DNA of 64,000 nt, taken from assembly GCF_011395035.1 (NCBI RefSeq), contig NZ_CP024768.1:2765286-2829285 (forward strand), written 5' to 3'. The translations under genes and the position numbers were made by a program. Numbering within the stretch: position 1 is the first letter of the stretch; each line of letters opens with the position of its first letter. The notes below the pieces were generated by a model. That model was not told where the DNA came from, did not search any database, and was given only the letters and a program-made list of their open reading frames with translations. Source of the DNA: Pantoea cypripedii. GTDB lineage: Bacteria > Pseudomonadota > Gammaproteobacteria > Enterobacterales > Enterobacteriaceae. Positions 50,301 through 59,412 of the stretch are shown here, one piece after another.

Positions 50301-51218
50301 TCAGGAAACAGCCCTGCGGCCAAAGAAACGGGACTTCACCTTGTCCATCACACGGCTCATAAAGTAAGCCTGGTTATCTTTGTTAGTCAGGAAGAAGTAA
50401 CGCGCGAAGCTGATACTCGCCAGTAACGAGTTGCCATCCATTTTGTAGCGCAGCGGCAGTTTGAACGCTTTGTAGGTATGGATATCGCGCGCAGTCAGAT
50501 AGGGTTTCATGGTATCGAGCCAGAAGAAGGAGTATTTCACCGACTCCCCTTTGTGCTTCGAACCAAATTTGGTCACCAGATGGTAGGTCGCCAGCGGCTT
50601 ATCGAGCATCACGAAGTGATAGCCCATGCGATCGGCACGAATGCAGAAGTCATAATCCTGATGGCGGATATAGCGCGTATCGAATTTAATCTGTTCAGCA
50701 TCGGCACGCTTCAGCACGATGGTGCTGGTCTGAATGAAGCCGTAACAACCAAACAAATATTCTGCGACAGTTTCGTTTTTGCCAGGTGGCTGCATGGGCA
50801 TTACTTTCAGGAAACAACCGTCCTGGTGAATATTCACCTGACTAAAAATGACATAACGCGACTTGCCCTGTGCCTCAAGCCTGGCGATGGTGCGCGAGAC
50901 TTCCAGCAGCTTGTCCGGATGCCATTCATCGTCGGCATCCAGAAAGCTGATGAAATCACCGGTGGCGAGTTCAATCCCTTTATTGCGCGCCCCTGCCCCG
51001 TTGAGTTTTACCTCAGACAGCTCCAGCCTGATGTCCAGGTCCTGATAGCGATCGCTGCGCACCACCTGCGCCAGTTCTGCCGCATCGGCTGATTTGTCAT
51101 CGACAATAATGACTTCAAAATTGCGATAACTCTGCGCATTGACGCAATCCAGCGTCGTCACAATCGACTTCGACGCGTTATAAGCGGGAATTACAATTGA
51201 GAAGTGGATATCCTGCAT
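50301..51218 (-). CDS. amsB: GT2 glycosyltransferase, AmsB-like
   Basis: A 305-residue GT-A enzyme: F-S-I-V-I-P-A-Y-N-A-S opening, I-I-V-D-D-K-S-A-D and F-L-D-A-D-D-E-W near residue 93 (D-x-D), H-Q-D-Y-D-F-C in the catalytic half. It is the first gene after wzc, the position of amsB. The ATG at 51218 has GAGGTG upstream; the codon at 51227 is a GTG. A terminator and a palindromic repeat lie in the 356 bases between it and wzc. Confidence 0.86.
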   Translation of the reverse strand: MQDIHFSIVIPAYNASKSIVTTLDCVNAQSYRNFEVIIVDDKSADAAELAQVVRSDRYQDLDIRLELSEVKLNGAGARNKGIELATGDFISFLDADDEWHPDKLLEVSRTIARLEAQGKSRYVIFSQVNIHQDGCFLKVMPMQPPGKNETVAEYLFGCYGFIQTSTIVLKRADAEQIKFDTRYIRHQDYDFCIRADRMGYHFVMLDKPLATYHLVTKFGSKHKGESVKYSFFWLDTMKPYLTARDIHTYKAFKLPLRYKMDGNSLLASISFARYFFLTNKDNQAYFMSRVMDKVKSRFFGRRAVS

Positions 51219-51434
51219 TGCCAGCACCTCTTAAACAGCTGTTCCAGATTCAACGGTATACTTTGCAGTCTGATGATGGGAATCGGCTTTTTTCCTAAAA
51301 ATCATGCCGTTATATCCATTTATCATTAAGCAGTGACATACCATTACGGAATTACCTAAGCGTGTGCTGTGTGTAATAGCGTGCCCAAAAAAGCACGATA
51401 AAAAGGGTGAAACTGTTTTATCAGCGCCTGATTT
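51219..51434. other. Left part of the wzc-amsB gap
   Basis: No coding frame or motif is supported. It separates the amsB start from the palindromic element and may act as a processing or secondary promoter region. Confidence 0.4.
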
Positions 51435-51511
51435 GTAGCGGCGCAATTTATTGCGCTCTTTTCAGGAACTGCGCTGTCTGTTTAAACCAGCGCGATAAAT
51501 CGCGCCGCTAC
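51435..51511. repeat. Palindromic intergenic element, copy 1
   Basis: GTAGCGGCGCAATTTATTGC-GC (51435-51456) and its near-complement GCGCGATAAATCGCGCCGCT-AC (51490-51511) flank a 33-base centre. The 22-base arms match those of the copy at 59334-59408, while the centres differ. Each arm also contains its own small palindrome around the central AT-rich core. Confidence 0.85.
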
Positions 51512-51529
51512 GCAATGTGCCCTAACCAC

Positions 51530-51558
51530 GATAAAAACGGGGCGGATAAACCGCCCCG
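51530..51558 (-). terminator. Rho-independent terminator after wzc
   Basis: On the minus strand CGGGGCGG/CCGCCCCG form an 8-bp stem with a five-base loop followed by TTTTTAT. It lies 16 bases past the wzc stop, so transcription into the glycosyltransferase genes needs antitermination, consistent with the upstream ops element. Confidence 0.88.
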
Positions 51559-51574
51559 GAAGAGTGTCTGACTC

Positions 51575-53752
51575 TTAGCTTTTGGTTTCTTTACCGTATT
51601 CGTAGTTGTAGTAGTCGTAGCCATAACCGTAGACATTCGACGCTTTACGCACCACGGCGTTGAGGATGACGCCTTTAATCTCGATACCGTTCTGGGCAAA
51701 GCGACGGTAACTGACATCCAGCTCTTTGGTGGTGTTGGTTTCAAAACGCGCTACCATCAGCGACGTTCCGGCCAGCTTACCGATAATGGAAGCGTCGGTA
51801 ACGGCCAGGATCGGTGGCGTATCAATCAACACCAGGTCATAGTTTTTACCCGCCCAATCCAGCAACTCGCTCATGCGGCGATGCATCAGCAGCTCCGATG
51901 GGTTAGGTGGCACCTGACCACGCGGCAGGAAATCAAAACCGTAGGCACCTTTCTGAATCATGGTCGGAGAGAACTCGCTCTTGCCGGACAACACGTTAGA
52001 CAAGCCAACTTTGTTTTCCGCCCCCAGCAGTTCATGGGTATAACCGCGGCGCATATCACCATCGATGAACAACACGCGCTGACCCGCTTTCGATACCAGC
52101 GTCGCCAGGTTGGCACAGATAAAGGTTTTACCAATGCCCGGGCTGGCACCGGTGATCATCAGGATGTTGTTCTTCGCTTCCATCATCGCGAAGTGCAGGC
52201 TGGTACGCAGACTACGAATCGCTTCGATGGAGAGGTCAGTCGGGTTGCCCAGCGCCAGCAGCGTATTGTGCGGATCGCTTTTCTCTTTGTGCCCGCGACG
52301 CGCCAGCGCTTCGGTATCCTTCTTACGCTGCCAGTCAGACAGCGGCACGCTGGCATACACGTTCATACCCAGCTCTTCCAGCTGCTCCGGGTTTTCAATG
52401 CCGTGGTGGAATACAGCTTTCAGCAGAACGATGCCCACGGACAGAACCAGACCCAGAATCAGGCTGGCGGCGATGATCAGCAATTTCTTCGGCGCGACGG
52501 GTGAACCCGCGGTTTCTGCCGGATCGATAATGCGCACGTCACCGACGGTACTGGCTTTACTGATACCCAGTTCCTGCTGACGATTCAGCAGTTGCATGTA
52601 GATTTCCTGCCCTGCCTGCACGTCACGCGTCAGACGCAAAATCTCCTGCTGGGTCTGCGGCATCTGCGCAATTTTCTTGTTCAGATTGGCCTGCTCGTCT
52701 TCCAGCGTTTTGCGTTTTTCCAGCAGTGCGCGGTAAGTCGGGTGATCTTTGGTGTACAGCTGTGAGACTTCCGCTTCACGGAAGGTTAACTCGTTCAGCT
52801 GGCTCTGCACGCTCACGGAAGAATCCAGCGCCGATTTCGCTTCCAGTGACATATCTACCGATTCGTTTTCACGACGATAGGCGTTCAGCTTGTCTTCCGC
52901 TTCATTCAGGTTATCGCGTACCTGAGGCAGCTGATTGCGCAGGAAATCAAGGCTTTTCGCGGCCTGTTCTGACTTGCGCTCAACGTTCTGCAACAGATAG
53001 TTGTTCACGATCTGATTCAGCACGCGGCTGGCCTGATCCGGATCTTCGTGCTGGTATTCCAGCCCCAGTACGCCGGTATCTTTCGCTTTATCGGCGACGG
53101 TCAGATTGGCCAGCACCGCTTTGATCGCCTGCAGATCGCTCAGCTTGGTGACATCAAAGCTGGTGCCGGCATCCGCTTCGATACCGCTCACCAGCATGGT
53201 GACTTCACCGTGCTGCTCCAGCTGACCTACGCGGCCTTTAAACAGCTCGTCACCATTGCTGGTCACGGTGTAGGTCTGCGGGCCGGTCACTTCCAGCTGC
53301 ACGGTACGTTTATCGATTGAACGCGGAATTTCCAGACGCGTGATGGCGATCTGCGCCGGTTTATTGCCCATCAGGCGCGACAGACCTTTACCGATAATCG
53401 GGAAATAGTTCTGCTGCACCACGGTATCCAGGCCGAGATCGTCTACCGTTTTACCGATGACCATGCGCGATTCAAGGATCTGAATCTCGGTATCGGATGC
53501 CGGTGTGGACGGCAGGATATCCTGCAAATCGTTCAGCACCGAGTTGGTGTTCTTCTGCTCGACTTGCACCATGGCATCCGCGCTATAGATCGGCGTGGCA
53601 AACAGTGTGTAGAGGGTTCCCACCAACATGAAGAAGGCGGTAACGGCAACAATGACCCACCGATGGTCAATGAGTTGTCCCACAAGATGCGCCAGATCCC
53701 ATCCATTCGAATCCTCTTTCGGCGCTGTCATAACCTTGTTTTTTATATTCAT
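51575..53752 (-). CDS. wzc: Tyrosine-autokinase polysaccharide co-polymerase
   Basis: A 725-residue inner-membrane protein (AmsA in amylovoran nomenclature) controlling chain length and export with Wza. Two spans (about 30-52 and 425-447) flank a periplasmic Wzz-type domain with coiled coils (about 265-390). The C-terminal cytoplasmic BY-kinase has Walker A G-A-S-P-G-I-G-K-T near 537, Walker A' V-L-F-I-D-G-D-M-R near 560 and Walker B L-V-L-I-D-T-P-P. The tail Y-G-Y-G-Y-D-Y-Y-N-Y-E-Y-G is the phosphorylated tyrosine cluster. Start at 53752 (M-N-I-K-N). Confidence 0.96.
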   Translation of the reverse strand: MNIKNKVMTAPKEDSNGWDLAHLVGQLIDHRWVIVAVTAFFMLVGTLYTLFATPIYSADAMVQVEQKNTNSVLNDLQDILPSTPASDTEIQILESRMVIGKTVDDLGLDTVVQQNYFPIIGKGLSRLMGNKPAQIAITRLEIPRSIDKRTVQLEVTGPQTYTVTSNGDELFKGRVGQLEQHGEVTMLVSGIEADAGTSFDVTKLSDLQAIKAVLANLTVADKAKDTGVLGLEYQHEDPDQASRVLNQIVNNYLLQNVERKSEQAAKSLDFLRNQLPQVRDNLNEAEDKLNAYRRENESVDMSLEAKSALDSSVSVQSQLNELTFREAEVSQLYTKDHPTYRALLEKRKTLEDEQANLNKKIAQMPQTQQEILRLTRDVQAGQEIYMQLLNRQQELGISKASTVGDVRIIDPAETAGSPVAPKKLLIIAASLILGLVLSVGIVLLKAVFHHGIENPEQLEELGMNVYASVPLSDWQRKKDTEALARRGHKEKSDPHNTLLALGNPTDLSIEAIRSLRTSLHFAMMEAKNNILMITGASPGIGKTFICANLATLVSKAGQRVLFIDGDMRRGYTHELLGAENKVGLSNVLSGKSEFSPTMIQKGAYGFDFLPRGQVPPNPSELLMHRRMSELLDWAGKNYDLVLIDTPPILAVTDASIIGKLAGTSLMVARFETNTTKELDVSYRRFAQNGIEIKGVILNAVVRKASNVYGYGYDYYNYEYGKETKS

Positions 53753-53764
53753 GGATAATCCCAA

Positions 53765-54199
53765 CTATCGGCTTAGTACGTTGACCCATTTCTGGGTAGC
53801 GTGTTCCAGTAACCCGTAAACCTCTTCAAAGGCCTCACGGCTTTTTTTGTACGGATCCGCTATTTCCTGTTGGTTGAGCCAGTGCCCAAGCAGCATGGTT
53901 TTCCCGCGTGCGGCTGGATCGATCCGATTTACCTGCTCAACATGACGCTTTTCCATCACCAGAATCAGGTCATAGTCACGGCACATTTCGGCCGTTAACT
54001 GCTGAGCATGGTGACCGGCCAGTGACACGCCATGTCTGGCAGCCACATCACTGGCAGTCTGATCTGCCGGGGAGCCACGCAGAGCACCCAGCCCCGCAGA
54101 CGCTACCCGGGTTTCAGGTAAAGCGCGTTTGAACAAACGCTCCCCGGTCGGGGAGCGGCAAATGTTGCCGACACAGACGACTAACACGGAGCTAATCAT
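53765..54199 (-). CDS. wzb: Low-molecular-weight protein-tyrosine phosphatase
   Basis: A 144-residue phosphatase (AmsI equivalent) that dephosphorylates Wzc. The P-loop C9-V-G-N-I-C14-R15-S16 and the general acid Asp in A-D-P-Y-K-K-S near residue 115 are present. It lies 9 bases after wza and 12 bases before wzc, in the conserved wza-wzb-wzc order. Confidence 0.96.
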   Translation of the reverse strand: MISSVLVVCVGNICRSPTGERLFKRALPETRVASAGLGALRGSPADQTASDVAARHGVSLAGHHAQQLTAEMCRDYDLILVMEKRHVEQVNRIDPAARGKTMLLGHWLNQQEIADPYKKSREAFEEVYGLLEHATQKWVNVLSR

Positions 54200-54208
54200 G
54201 GTTAAACC

Positions 54209-55348
54209 TTAGTTATCCCATGTATGGAAACGCAGGGCTGCGGAGCTTGCATCGTCGATACCTACGATGGTCGGCAGCAGCGCGGAAATAACACGGTTCC
54301 AGCGGGTGAGCGGAGTGGAGGTGACATACACGATGTCGTACGGCTCCAGTTGGAATTCAGTACCCATCACCATTGAAGCGGCATCTTTGGTATTCAACTG
54401 ATAGATGTTGGCGATCTTGGTACGGTTACTGCCACGAATAGGACGAATGACGAACACGCCGGTGGCATCTGCTGTGGTCTGATCCATGCCCTGAGCATTG
54501 CCCAGCGCTTCAGCCAGCGTCATACCGCTGCGGTCCATTTTCAGCGTGGTCTGCTGCTTCACTTCGCCCATGACGAAGACCTTCAGATCATCGTTACGAG
54601 GTACATAAAGAATATCGCCCGGATACAGCAGATGGTTCTGGCTCAGGTCGCCGTTTTGCATCAGCGCCTGCAGCGAAATACGTTGTTCACGGCCACCGTG
54701 CGTCAGCACCACGTTACGCCAGTCGGCATCCGCCGTCAGGCCACCTGCGGCGTTGACTGCATCCAGCACGGTGAGCGGTACGTTGGTGATCGCCTGCTGA
54801 CCTGAGGTGGTGACCGAACCACTGATATAGGTTTTTTGTGAACGGAAAGCGGCAACATTCACGTCGACCTGCGGACTTTCGATGTACTGCGCGAGACGAC
54901 GCGCAATTTCGGCACGGATTTCCGTCACGGTTCGACCGGCAACACGGACTTTGCCGATATAGGGATAGAAGATCGTACCATCCGCCTGCACCCAGTTACC
55001 GGTGTCGCTGGCACTGCGGTACTGACCCGCCGGGGTGGTCAATTCAGGGTGATCCCACACGGTAACGTTCAGCACATCGCCGATGCCGACACGATATTCA
55101 TAACTTTGAATTTCGTTCTGCAACGCCGGGTTGGCCTGCGCCACCAGCGGTTTCGGACGCATCTGCTCAACCAGACGCGGCGTTAAAGGAAAGACGTTAA
55201 CGTATTTGTCGATGTCAAAATTGCTGTCCTGCTGCTCAATGACATCTTTTCCGCTAGTGGAAAGGCGCTGACCTGGCTCGATCGTGCACCCGGAGAGAAT
55301 AGTGGCCGATACCAGTAACGGTATCATTTTAATTTTCATTGTAATCAT
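54209..55348 (-). CDS. wza: Outer-membrane polysaccharide export lipoprotein
   Basis: A 379-residue protein (AmsH equivalent) that forms the octameric outer-membrane channel. The signal peptide ends in a lipobox L-S-G-C with C21 as lipidated residue. The Poly_export domain (G-I-G-D-V-L-N-V-T-V-W-D-H-P near 93) and two SLBB-type domains follow, and the C-terminal W-N-R-V-I-S-A-L-L-P amphipathic helix inserts in the membrane. It is very like E. coli Wza. The start may be 55348 or 55339. Confidence 0.96.
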   Translation of the reverse strand: MITMKIKMIPLLVSATILSGCTIEPGQRLSTSGKDVIEQQDSNFDIDKYVNVFPLTPRLVEQMRPKPLVAQANPALQNEIQSYEYRVGIGDVLNVTVWDHPELTTPAGQYRSASDTGNWVQADGTIFYPYIGKVRVAGRTVTEIRAEIARRLAQYIESPQVDVNVAAFRSQKTYISGSVTTSGQQAITNVPLTVLDAVNAAGGLTADADWRNVVLTHGGREQRISLQALMQNGDLSQNHLLYPGDILYVPRNDDLKVFVMGEVKQQTTLKMDRSGMTLAEALGNAQGMDQTTADATGVFVIRPIRGSNRTKIANIYQLNTKDAASMVMGTEFQLEPYDIVYVTSTPLTRWNRVISALLPTIVGIDDASSAALRFHTWDN

Positions 55349-55502
55349 CTGGATCTTCGCTATCAGTTAATGATTGATAGAGGCGAAAACGCCGCTGTGT
55401 AAGCGTCTTACAAAAATAAAGCCGACGGGTTAAACACCGAAACTGTGGGTCATTATCATTTGCTCCCTGGGTTTTATGTTGTCGCCGTGTCCTCGCTGTC
55501 TA

Positions 55503-56936
55503 TCAATAAGCTCCGTCGCGTTTCAGCACTACGCCAATGGTCTTAAACAGAATCGCGATGTCATTCCACAGCGACCAGTTTTTGACATACCACGAATCGA
55601 AATAGACGCGCGTTTCATAGTCAACGTCGTTACGACCGCTGACCTGCCACAATCCCGTCATGCCTGGTTTCGCCATCAGGTAATAATCGACATCACCGGC
55701 ATAACGGCAGAGTTCATCTTCGATAACCGGACGCGGTCCCACCAGGCTCATATCGCCACGGACCACGTTCCACAGCTGCGGTAACTCATCCAGACTGGTT
55801 TTACGGATAAAGTGACCGACTTTGGTAATACGGGGATCGTTCTTCAGTTTGAAATCTTTGTCCCACTCGGCGCGCGCCACCGGATCGGTACGCAGTACCT
55901 CTTCCAGCACCTCTTTGGAGTTGATCACCATCGAGCGGAATTTGAGACATTTGAACTTGCGGCCATTCATACCGACACGTTCATGACCGTAAATCGGGTT
56001 GCCACCGTCACGTCCCACCAGGAATCCCAGCACCAGTAATGCTGGTGACAGTGCGATGATGATGCTGAGCGCGCCAACCACATCAAAGACACGTTTCAGG
56101 CAACGCGACGTCCGCTTCGCCAGGTTGTTGTTAACCCGCAGGATCATCACTTCATGGCTGAAGATATACGCCATATCAGTGCCGTAGAGCGGCACGCCAC
56201 GCAGCGTCGGGATAACGGAAACTGAACGGCAGTTATGCATTGCCAGTGTCTTCAGCCAGTTATCACGATGCTGGCTCTGCTCAAATTCCACCGCGACGAT
56301 AAATTGCGTCTCAACGTTGGTGAGCTGCCACAATTCCTGCTCATTACGCAGCACCGGCACACCGGCGATACTGGTATCAGGACAGCTGCCATCCACATCG
56401 AAAAAGGCAATCACATCAAATCCCATCACTTCTTCGCTCTGCAGTGCCTGCCAGGCTTCCTGGGCATTTTTGTTGCTGCCGATGATGATGGTCTGCTTTT
56501 TCCACATGCCAAAATGGTTCAGGACGCGTTTTGACAGGGCACGACCCAGTGGAATTAGGATTAATGCCAGAAGCCAGGTCAGTACCCAGACAAAACGCGA
56601 CATCTGCCACTGCGACAGAGCGGTAATAGATAAATCGATAACAGAGAAAATAAGAATGGTACGAAAGATCTCTTTTAGCTCGAACCAGAAAGGCTTGCGA
56701 TAGGTGAAATGTCGCAGGCGAACCCAGAACCAGCCAACACAAATAATCGACAGACAGATGTGTGTGGCGATTTTTAAATCGAGGTCTTTTTCAGAAATAT
56801 CTGCCAGTGGGGAGTTCGTGAGCGAATTAATCAGCGCCAGAGCAATAAACAACGCCGCGTTGAAACAAATTAAATCCGAGCACGCCAGTAAAATTTTAGT
56901 GAGGAGACTTTTATAGGTAAATTCGTTATCGCGCAT
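55503..56936 (-). CDS. amsG: Undecaprenyl-phosphate sugar-1-phosphate transferase, AmsG/WbaP/WcaJ-like
   Basis: A 477-residue initiating enzyme that transfers hexose-1-phosphate (galactose in amylovoran and stewartan, glucose in colanic acid) to undecaprenyl phosphate. Four N-terminal spans (to about 145), a CoA-binding-like middle domain and the C-terminal bacterial sugar transferase domain (about 280-477) are seen; K-C-L-K-F-R-S-M, D-E-L-P-Q-L-W-N-V and G-P-R-P-V-I-E-D-E-L are the family motifs. It is the first gene of the operon behind a 790-base leader. Confidence 0.94.
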   Translation of the reverse strand: MRDNEFTYKSLLTKILLACSDLICFNAALFIALALINSLTNSPLADISEKDLDLKIATHICLSIICVGWFWVRLRHFTYRKPFWFELKEIFRTILIFSVIDLSITALSQWQMSRFVWVLTWLLALILIPLGRALSKRVLNHFGMWKKQTIIIGSNKNAQEAWQALQSEEVMGFDVIAFFDVDGSCPDTSIAGVPVLRNEQELWQLTNVETQFIVAVEFEQSQHRDNWLKTLAMHNCRSVSVIPTLRGVPLYGTDMAYIFSHEVMILRVNNNLAKRTSRCLKRVFDVVGALSIIIALSPALLVLGFLVGRDGGNPIYGHERVGMNGRKFKCLKFRSMVINSKEVLEEVLRTDPVARAEWDKDFKLKNDPRITKVGHFIRKTSLDELPQLWNVVRGDMSLVGPRPVIEDELCRYAGDVDYYLMAKPGMTGLWQVSGRNDVDYETRVYFDSWYVKNWSLWNDIAILFKTIGVVLKRDGAY

Positions 56937-57165
56937 AATTAACTCTTTATTTTATTTCCCTAATCCTTAATGCCACAAGACTGCGTAATAAATGAGCGAT
57001 ATAAAAACTGTCACGAAAGCAGCAATCTGGGGGGTAAATCTACGGCATTTATGCCAATTGCTTTGCAGTTACACCCAGAAAATTATGATAAATACCAACA
57101 GATTAGTCCGAGTTCCTATTGATATCCCTGCAAAGCAAATCCCCCGGAGAGAAAAGCACTTCGGA

Positions 57166-57190
57166 CACGCTACCGCCCTTGGCTGTCGCT
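57166..57190 (-). promoter_or_regulatory. ops/JUMPstart element, exopolysaccharide operon
   Basis: On the minus strand the region reads GACAGCCAAGGGCGGTAGCG-TG; GGCGGTAGCGTG (57166-57177) is a perfect ops element. It lies 230 bases upstream of amsG inside the operon leader and should recruit RfaH to help polymerase pass internal terminators such as the one after wzc. Confidence 0.88.
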
Positions 57191-57607
57191 GCCAATACCG
57201 CTTTACTCACCCTATTTCCTGTCCGCGATCGACCTTTAAAGCCATGACAATAACTGGCCTTAAGCTGGGCACGATCACAATTCTCAACATTAAGAAGCTA
57301 AACAGCGCGCTATTAACAACATAAGCGCAGACATTTACTAACACGTTGCTATACTAGTTATTACTGGCTTGTTTACAAGTAGACCCCGTCTTCCCTGCAC
57401 TATTTTAGGAAAAAGACTACCAGTCATTAGTATTGATGCCATCCCTTTCAGGCCATTCCCACGCAAAAATCAGAATAATTCGATACTCACCTTCTGTTCA
57501 TTTCGCATTAAAAATGCACGCCGCCGCATGGCAAAAAAAATTAATAGCGGTGATATCAGACGCATGTTGTTTATCCATACATTCAACTTATCTGTGCAAA
57601 ATAGCAT

Positions 57608-57623
57608 TTAGGAATATTCCTTA
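57608..57623. promoter_or_regulatory. RcsAB-box-like palindrome
   Basis: TTAGGAATATTCCTTA contains TAGGAATATTCCT, which fits the published RcsAB consensus TRVGAAWAWTSYG at 12 of 13 positions. It lies about 672 bases upstream of amsG; in E. amylovora the amsG RcsAB box also lies more than 500 bases upstream. The inner palindrome makes it readable from both strands. Confidence 0.65.
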
Positions 57624-57732
57624 TTATCACTGGCAACCGTTGTCATACGCAGCTAAGGCGCTATTTGTTCCCCGGCGGCGGATTAACTATGATAAGACTA
57701 AGCTCATTCTCAGACATTCAGGTGATGAAAGC

Positions 57733-59295
57733 ATGTTGGAGTGGATCGCTGATCCCTCGCTCTGGGCAGGATTAGTTACGCTAATCGTTCTGGAGCTGGT
57801 GCTGGGCATTGATAATCTGGTTTTCATTGCCATTCTGGTAGAAAAATTACCCTTGTCGGTGCGCGATCGCGCCCGCGTGATTGGTCTGTTGCTGGCGCTG
57901 GTATCGCGTCTGCTGCTGCTGGCCTCGCTCTCCTGGCTGGTTACCCTGACTCAACCCCTCTTTACCCTCTGGCAACATAGCTTTAGTGCGCGCGATTTGC
58001 TGCTGTTTTCTGGCGGCGTCTTTCTGTTGTTTAAAGCCACTACGGAACTGAACGACAGACTGGAAGGTAGCGACGAAGACGACGGTCAAACTAACAATGG
58101 TGCTAAATTCTGGCCGGTGGTGGCGCAAATCGTGGTGCTGGATGCCATCTTCTCGCTTGATGCGGTGATCACCGCCGTGGGTATGGTAAATGAATTACCG
58201 GTGATGATGACAGCCGTGACCATCGCCATTTTACTGATGCTGCTGGCCAGTAAACCCCTCACGCGTTTCGTCAATGGGCATCCCACCATCGTCATTCTCT
58301 GCCTGAGTTTCCTGCTGATGATTGGCTTCAGCCTGGTAGCGGAAGGTCTTGGCTTTATCATTCCTAAAGGGTATCTGTACGCCGCCATCGGCTTCTCGAT
58401 CCTGATTGAAATGTTCAACCAGCTGGCGACATTTAACCGCCGACGCTTTCTTTCTGCGGGTCGTCCTCTGCGCCAGCGCACTGCGGAAGCGGTGCTGCGC
58501 ATCTTACGCGGTGAAGCACAGCGTGCAGAACTGGATGCCGACACGGCATCGCTCCTCGCAGACAGCGAGGAAGGTGCGCTGTTTAACCGCCAGGAACGGC
58601 GCATGATTGCACGCGTGCTGGGGCTTGGGCAGCGGCAAATCAGCAGCATCATGACTTCACGCCATGATGTCGAACATATCGATTTAAGTGAAGATCCAGC
58701 AGAAATTATGGCAAAGCTCGATCGCAACCAGCATACGCGTATCCTGATTACCGAAAAGGGTAACGAGCCGCTTGGCGTGGTGCACATCATTGACCTGATG
58801 CATCAGGCTTTACATGATAAATCGCTCGATTTACGTTCGCTGATACGTCAGCCACTGGTGTTTCCCGAGCGCCTCACGTTACTCCAGGCTCTGGAGCAGT
58901 TTCGCCAGGCACGCACCCACTTTGCCTTTGTGGTCGATGAGTTTGGCTCTGTGGAAGGGGTGGTCACGCTCAGCGATGTGATGGAAACCATCGCCGGTAA
59001 TCTCCCCAATGAGGGGGAAGAGATTGATCCCCGCTATGACATTCAGCCCAGCCCGCAAGGTGGATGGATTGCTAATGGGCACATGCCGCTGGAAGATCTG
59101 GCGGTATATGTACACCTGCCGTTGGATGAGAAACGTAGTTATCACACGCTGGCCGGTTTACTGATGGATAGCCTGCAACATGTGCCGCAGGAGGGGGAAG
59201 TCTTACAGGTAGGGGATTACCTGCTGCGTACCTTGCAGGTAGAAAATCATCGTGTGCAGAAGGTGGAGATCGTGCCGCTGGAACCTACCTCGTAA
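57733..59295 (+). CDS. yegH: TerC-family membrane protein with CBS and CorC domains (YegH)
   Basis: A 520-residue protein. The TerC domain (about 1-215) has seven predicted spans and the conserved L-E-L-V-L-G-I-D-N-L-V-F and V-L-D-A-I-F-S-L-D-A-V acidic motifs. A CBS pair (about 300-425, ending E-F-G-S-V-E-G-V-V-T) and a CorC/HlyC domain (about 440-520) follow. TerC-type proteins are linked with metal, especially manganese, efflux; for YegH this is inference. Start at 57733 with M-L-E-W-I as in E. coli; it lies divergent to the exopolysaccharide operon as in other enterics. Confidence 0.94.
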   Translation: MLEWIADPSLWAGLVTLIVLELVLGIDNLVFIAILVEKLPLSVRDRARVIGLLLALVSRLLLLASLSWLVTLTQPLFTLWQHSFSARDLLLFSGGVFLLFKATTELNDRLEGSDEDDGQTNNGAKFWPVVAQIVVLDAIFSLDAVITAVGMVNELPVMMTAVTIAILLMLLASKPLTRFVNGHPTIVILCLSFLLMIGFSLVAEGLGFIIPKGYLYAAIGFSILIEMFNQLATFNRRRFLSAGRPLRQRTAEAVLRILRGEAQRAELDADTASLLADSEEGALFNRQERRMIARVLGLGQRQISSIMTSRHDVEHIDLSEDPAEIMAKLDRNQHTRILITEKGNEPLGVVHIIDLMHQALHDKSLDLRSLIRQPLVFPERLTLLQALEQFRQARTHFAFVVDEFGSVEGVVTLSDVMETIAGNLPNEGEEIDPRYDIQPSPQGGWIANGHMPLEDLAVYVHLPLDEKRSYHTLAGLLMDSLQHVPQEGEVLQVGDYLLRTLQVENHRVQKVEIVPLEPTS

Positions 59296-59333
59296 CTACC
59301 AGGTACAAACCAGGCCAATAACCGCACGTTTTC

Positions 59334-59408
59334 GTAGCGGCGCGATTTATCGCGCGCCTTTGGGAATAGGCGCAGCGGAAAGACATGCGCGATAAATCGC
59401 GCCGCTAC
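59334..59408. repeat. Palindromic intergenic element, copy 2
   Basis: GTAGCGGCGCGATTTATCGC-GC (59334-59355) and its exact complement (59387-59408) flank a 31-base centre. It lies between the convergent yegH and asmA genes, where the long hairpin could serve as a transcription stop. Arms match those at 51435-51511. Confidence 0.88.
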
Positions 59409-59412
59409 AACA

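Larger units (their letters stand above)
56937..57732. other. Long divergent leader between amsG and yegH
   Basis: This 796-base region has no supported gene. On the minus strand it holds the amsG promoter, a long untranslated leader and the ops element; on the plus strand it must hold the yegH promoter close to 57733. It is AT-rich around 57250-57560. Frames starting at 57369 and 57433 look non-coding. Confidence 0.7.

Noticed and set aside
57369..57611. Possible small gene in the amsG-yegH gap
   Set aside because: The frame is basic and Phe-rich with no ribosome site or domain, it overlaps the RcsAB-like box, and the region is better explained as an operon leader.
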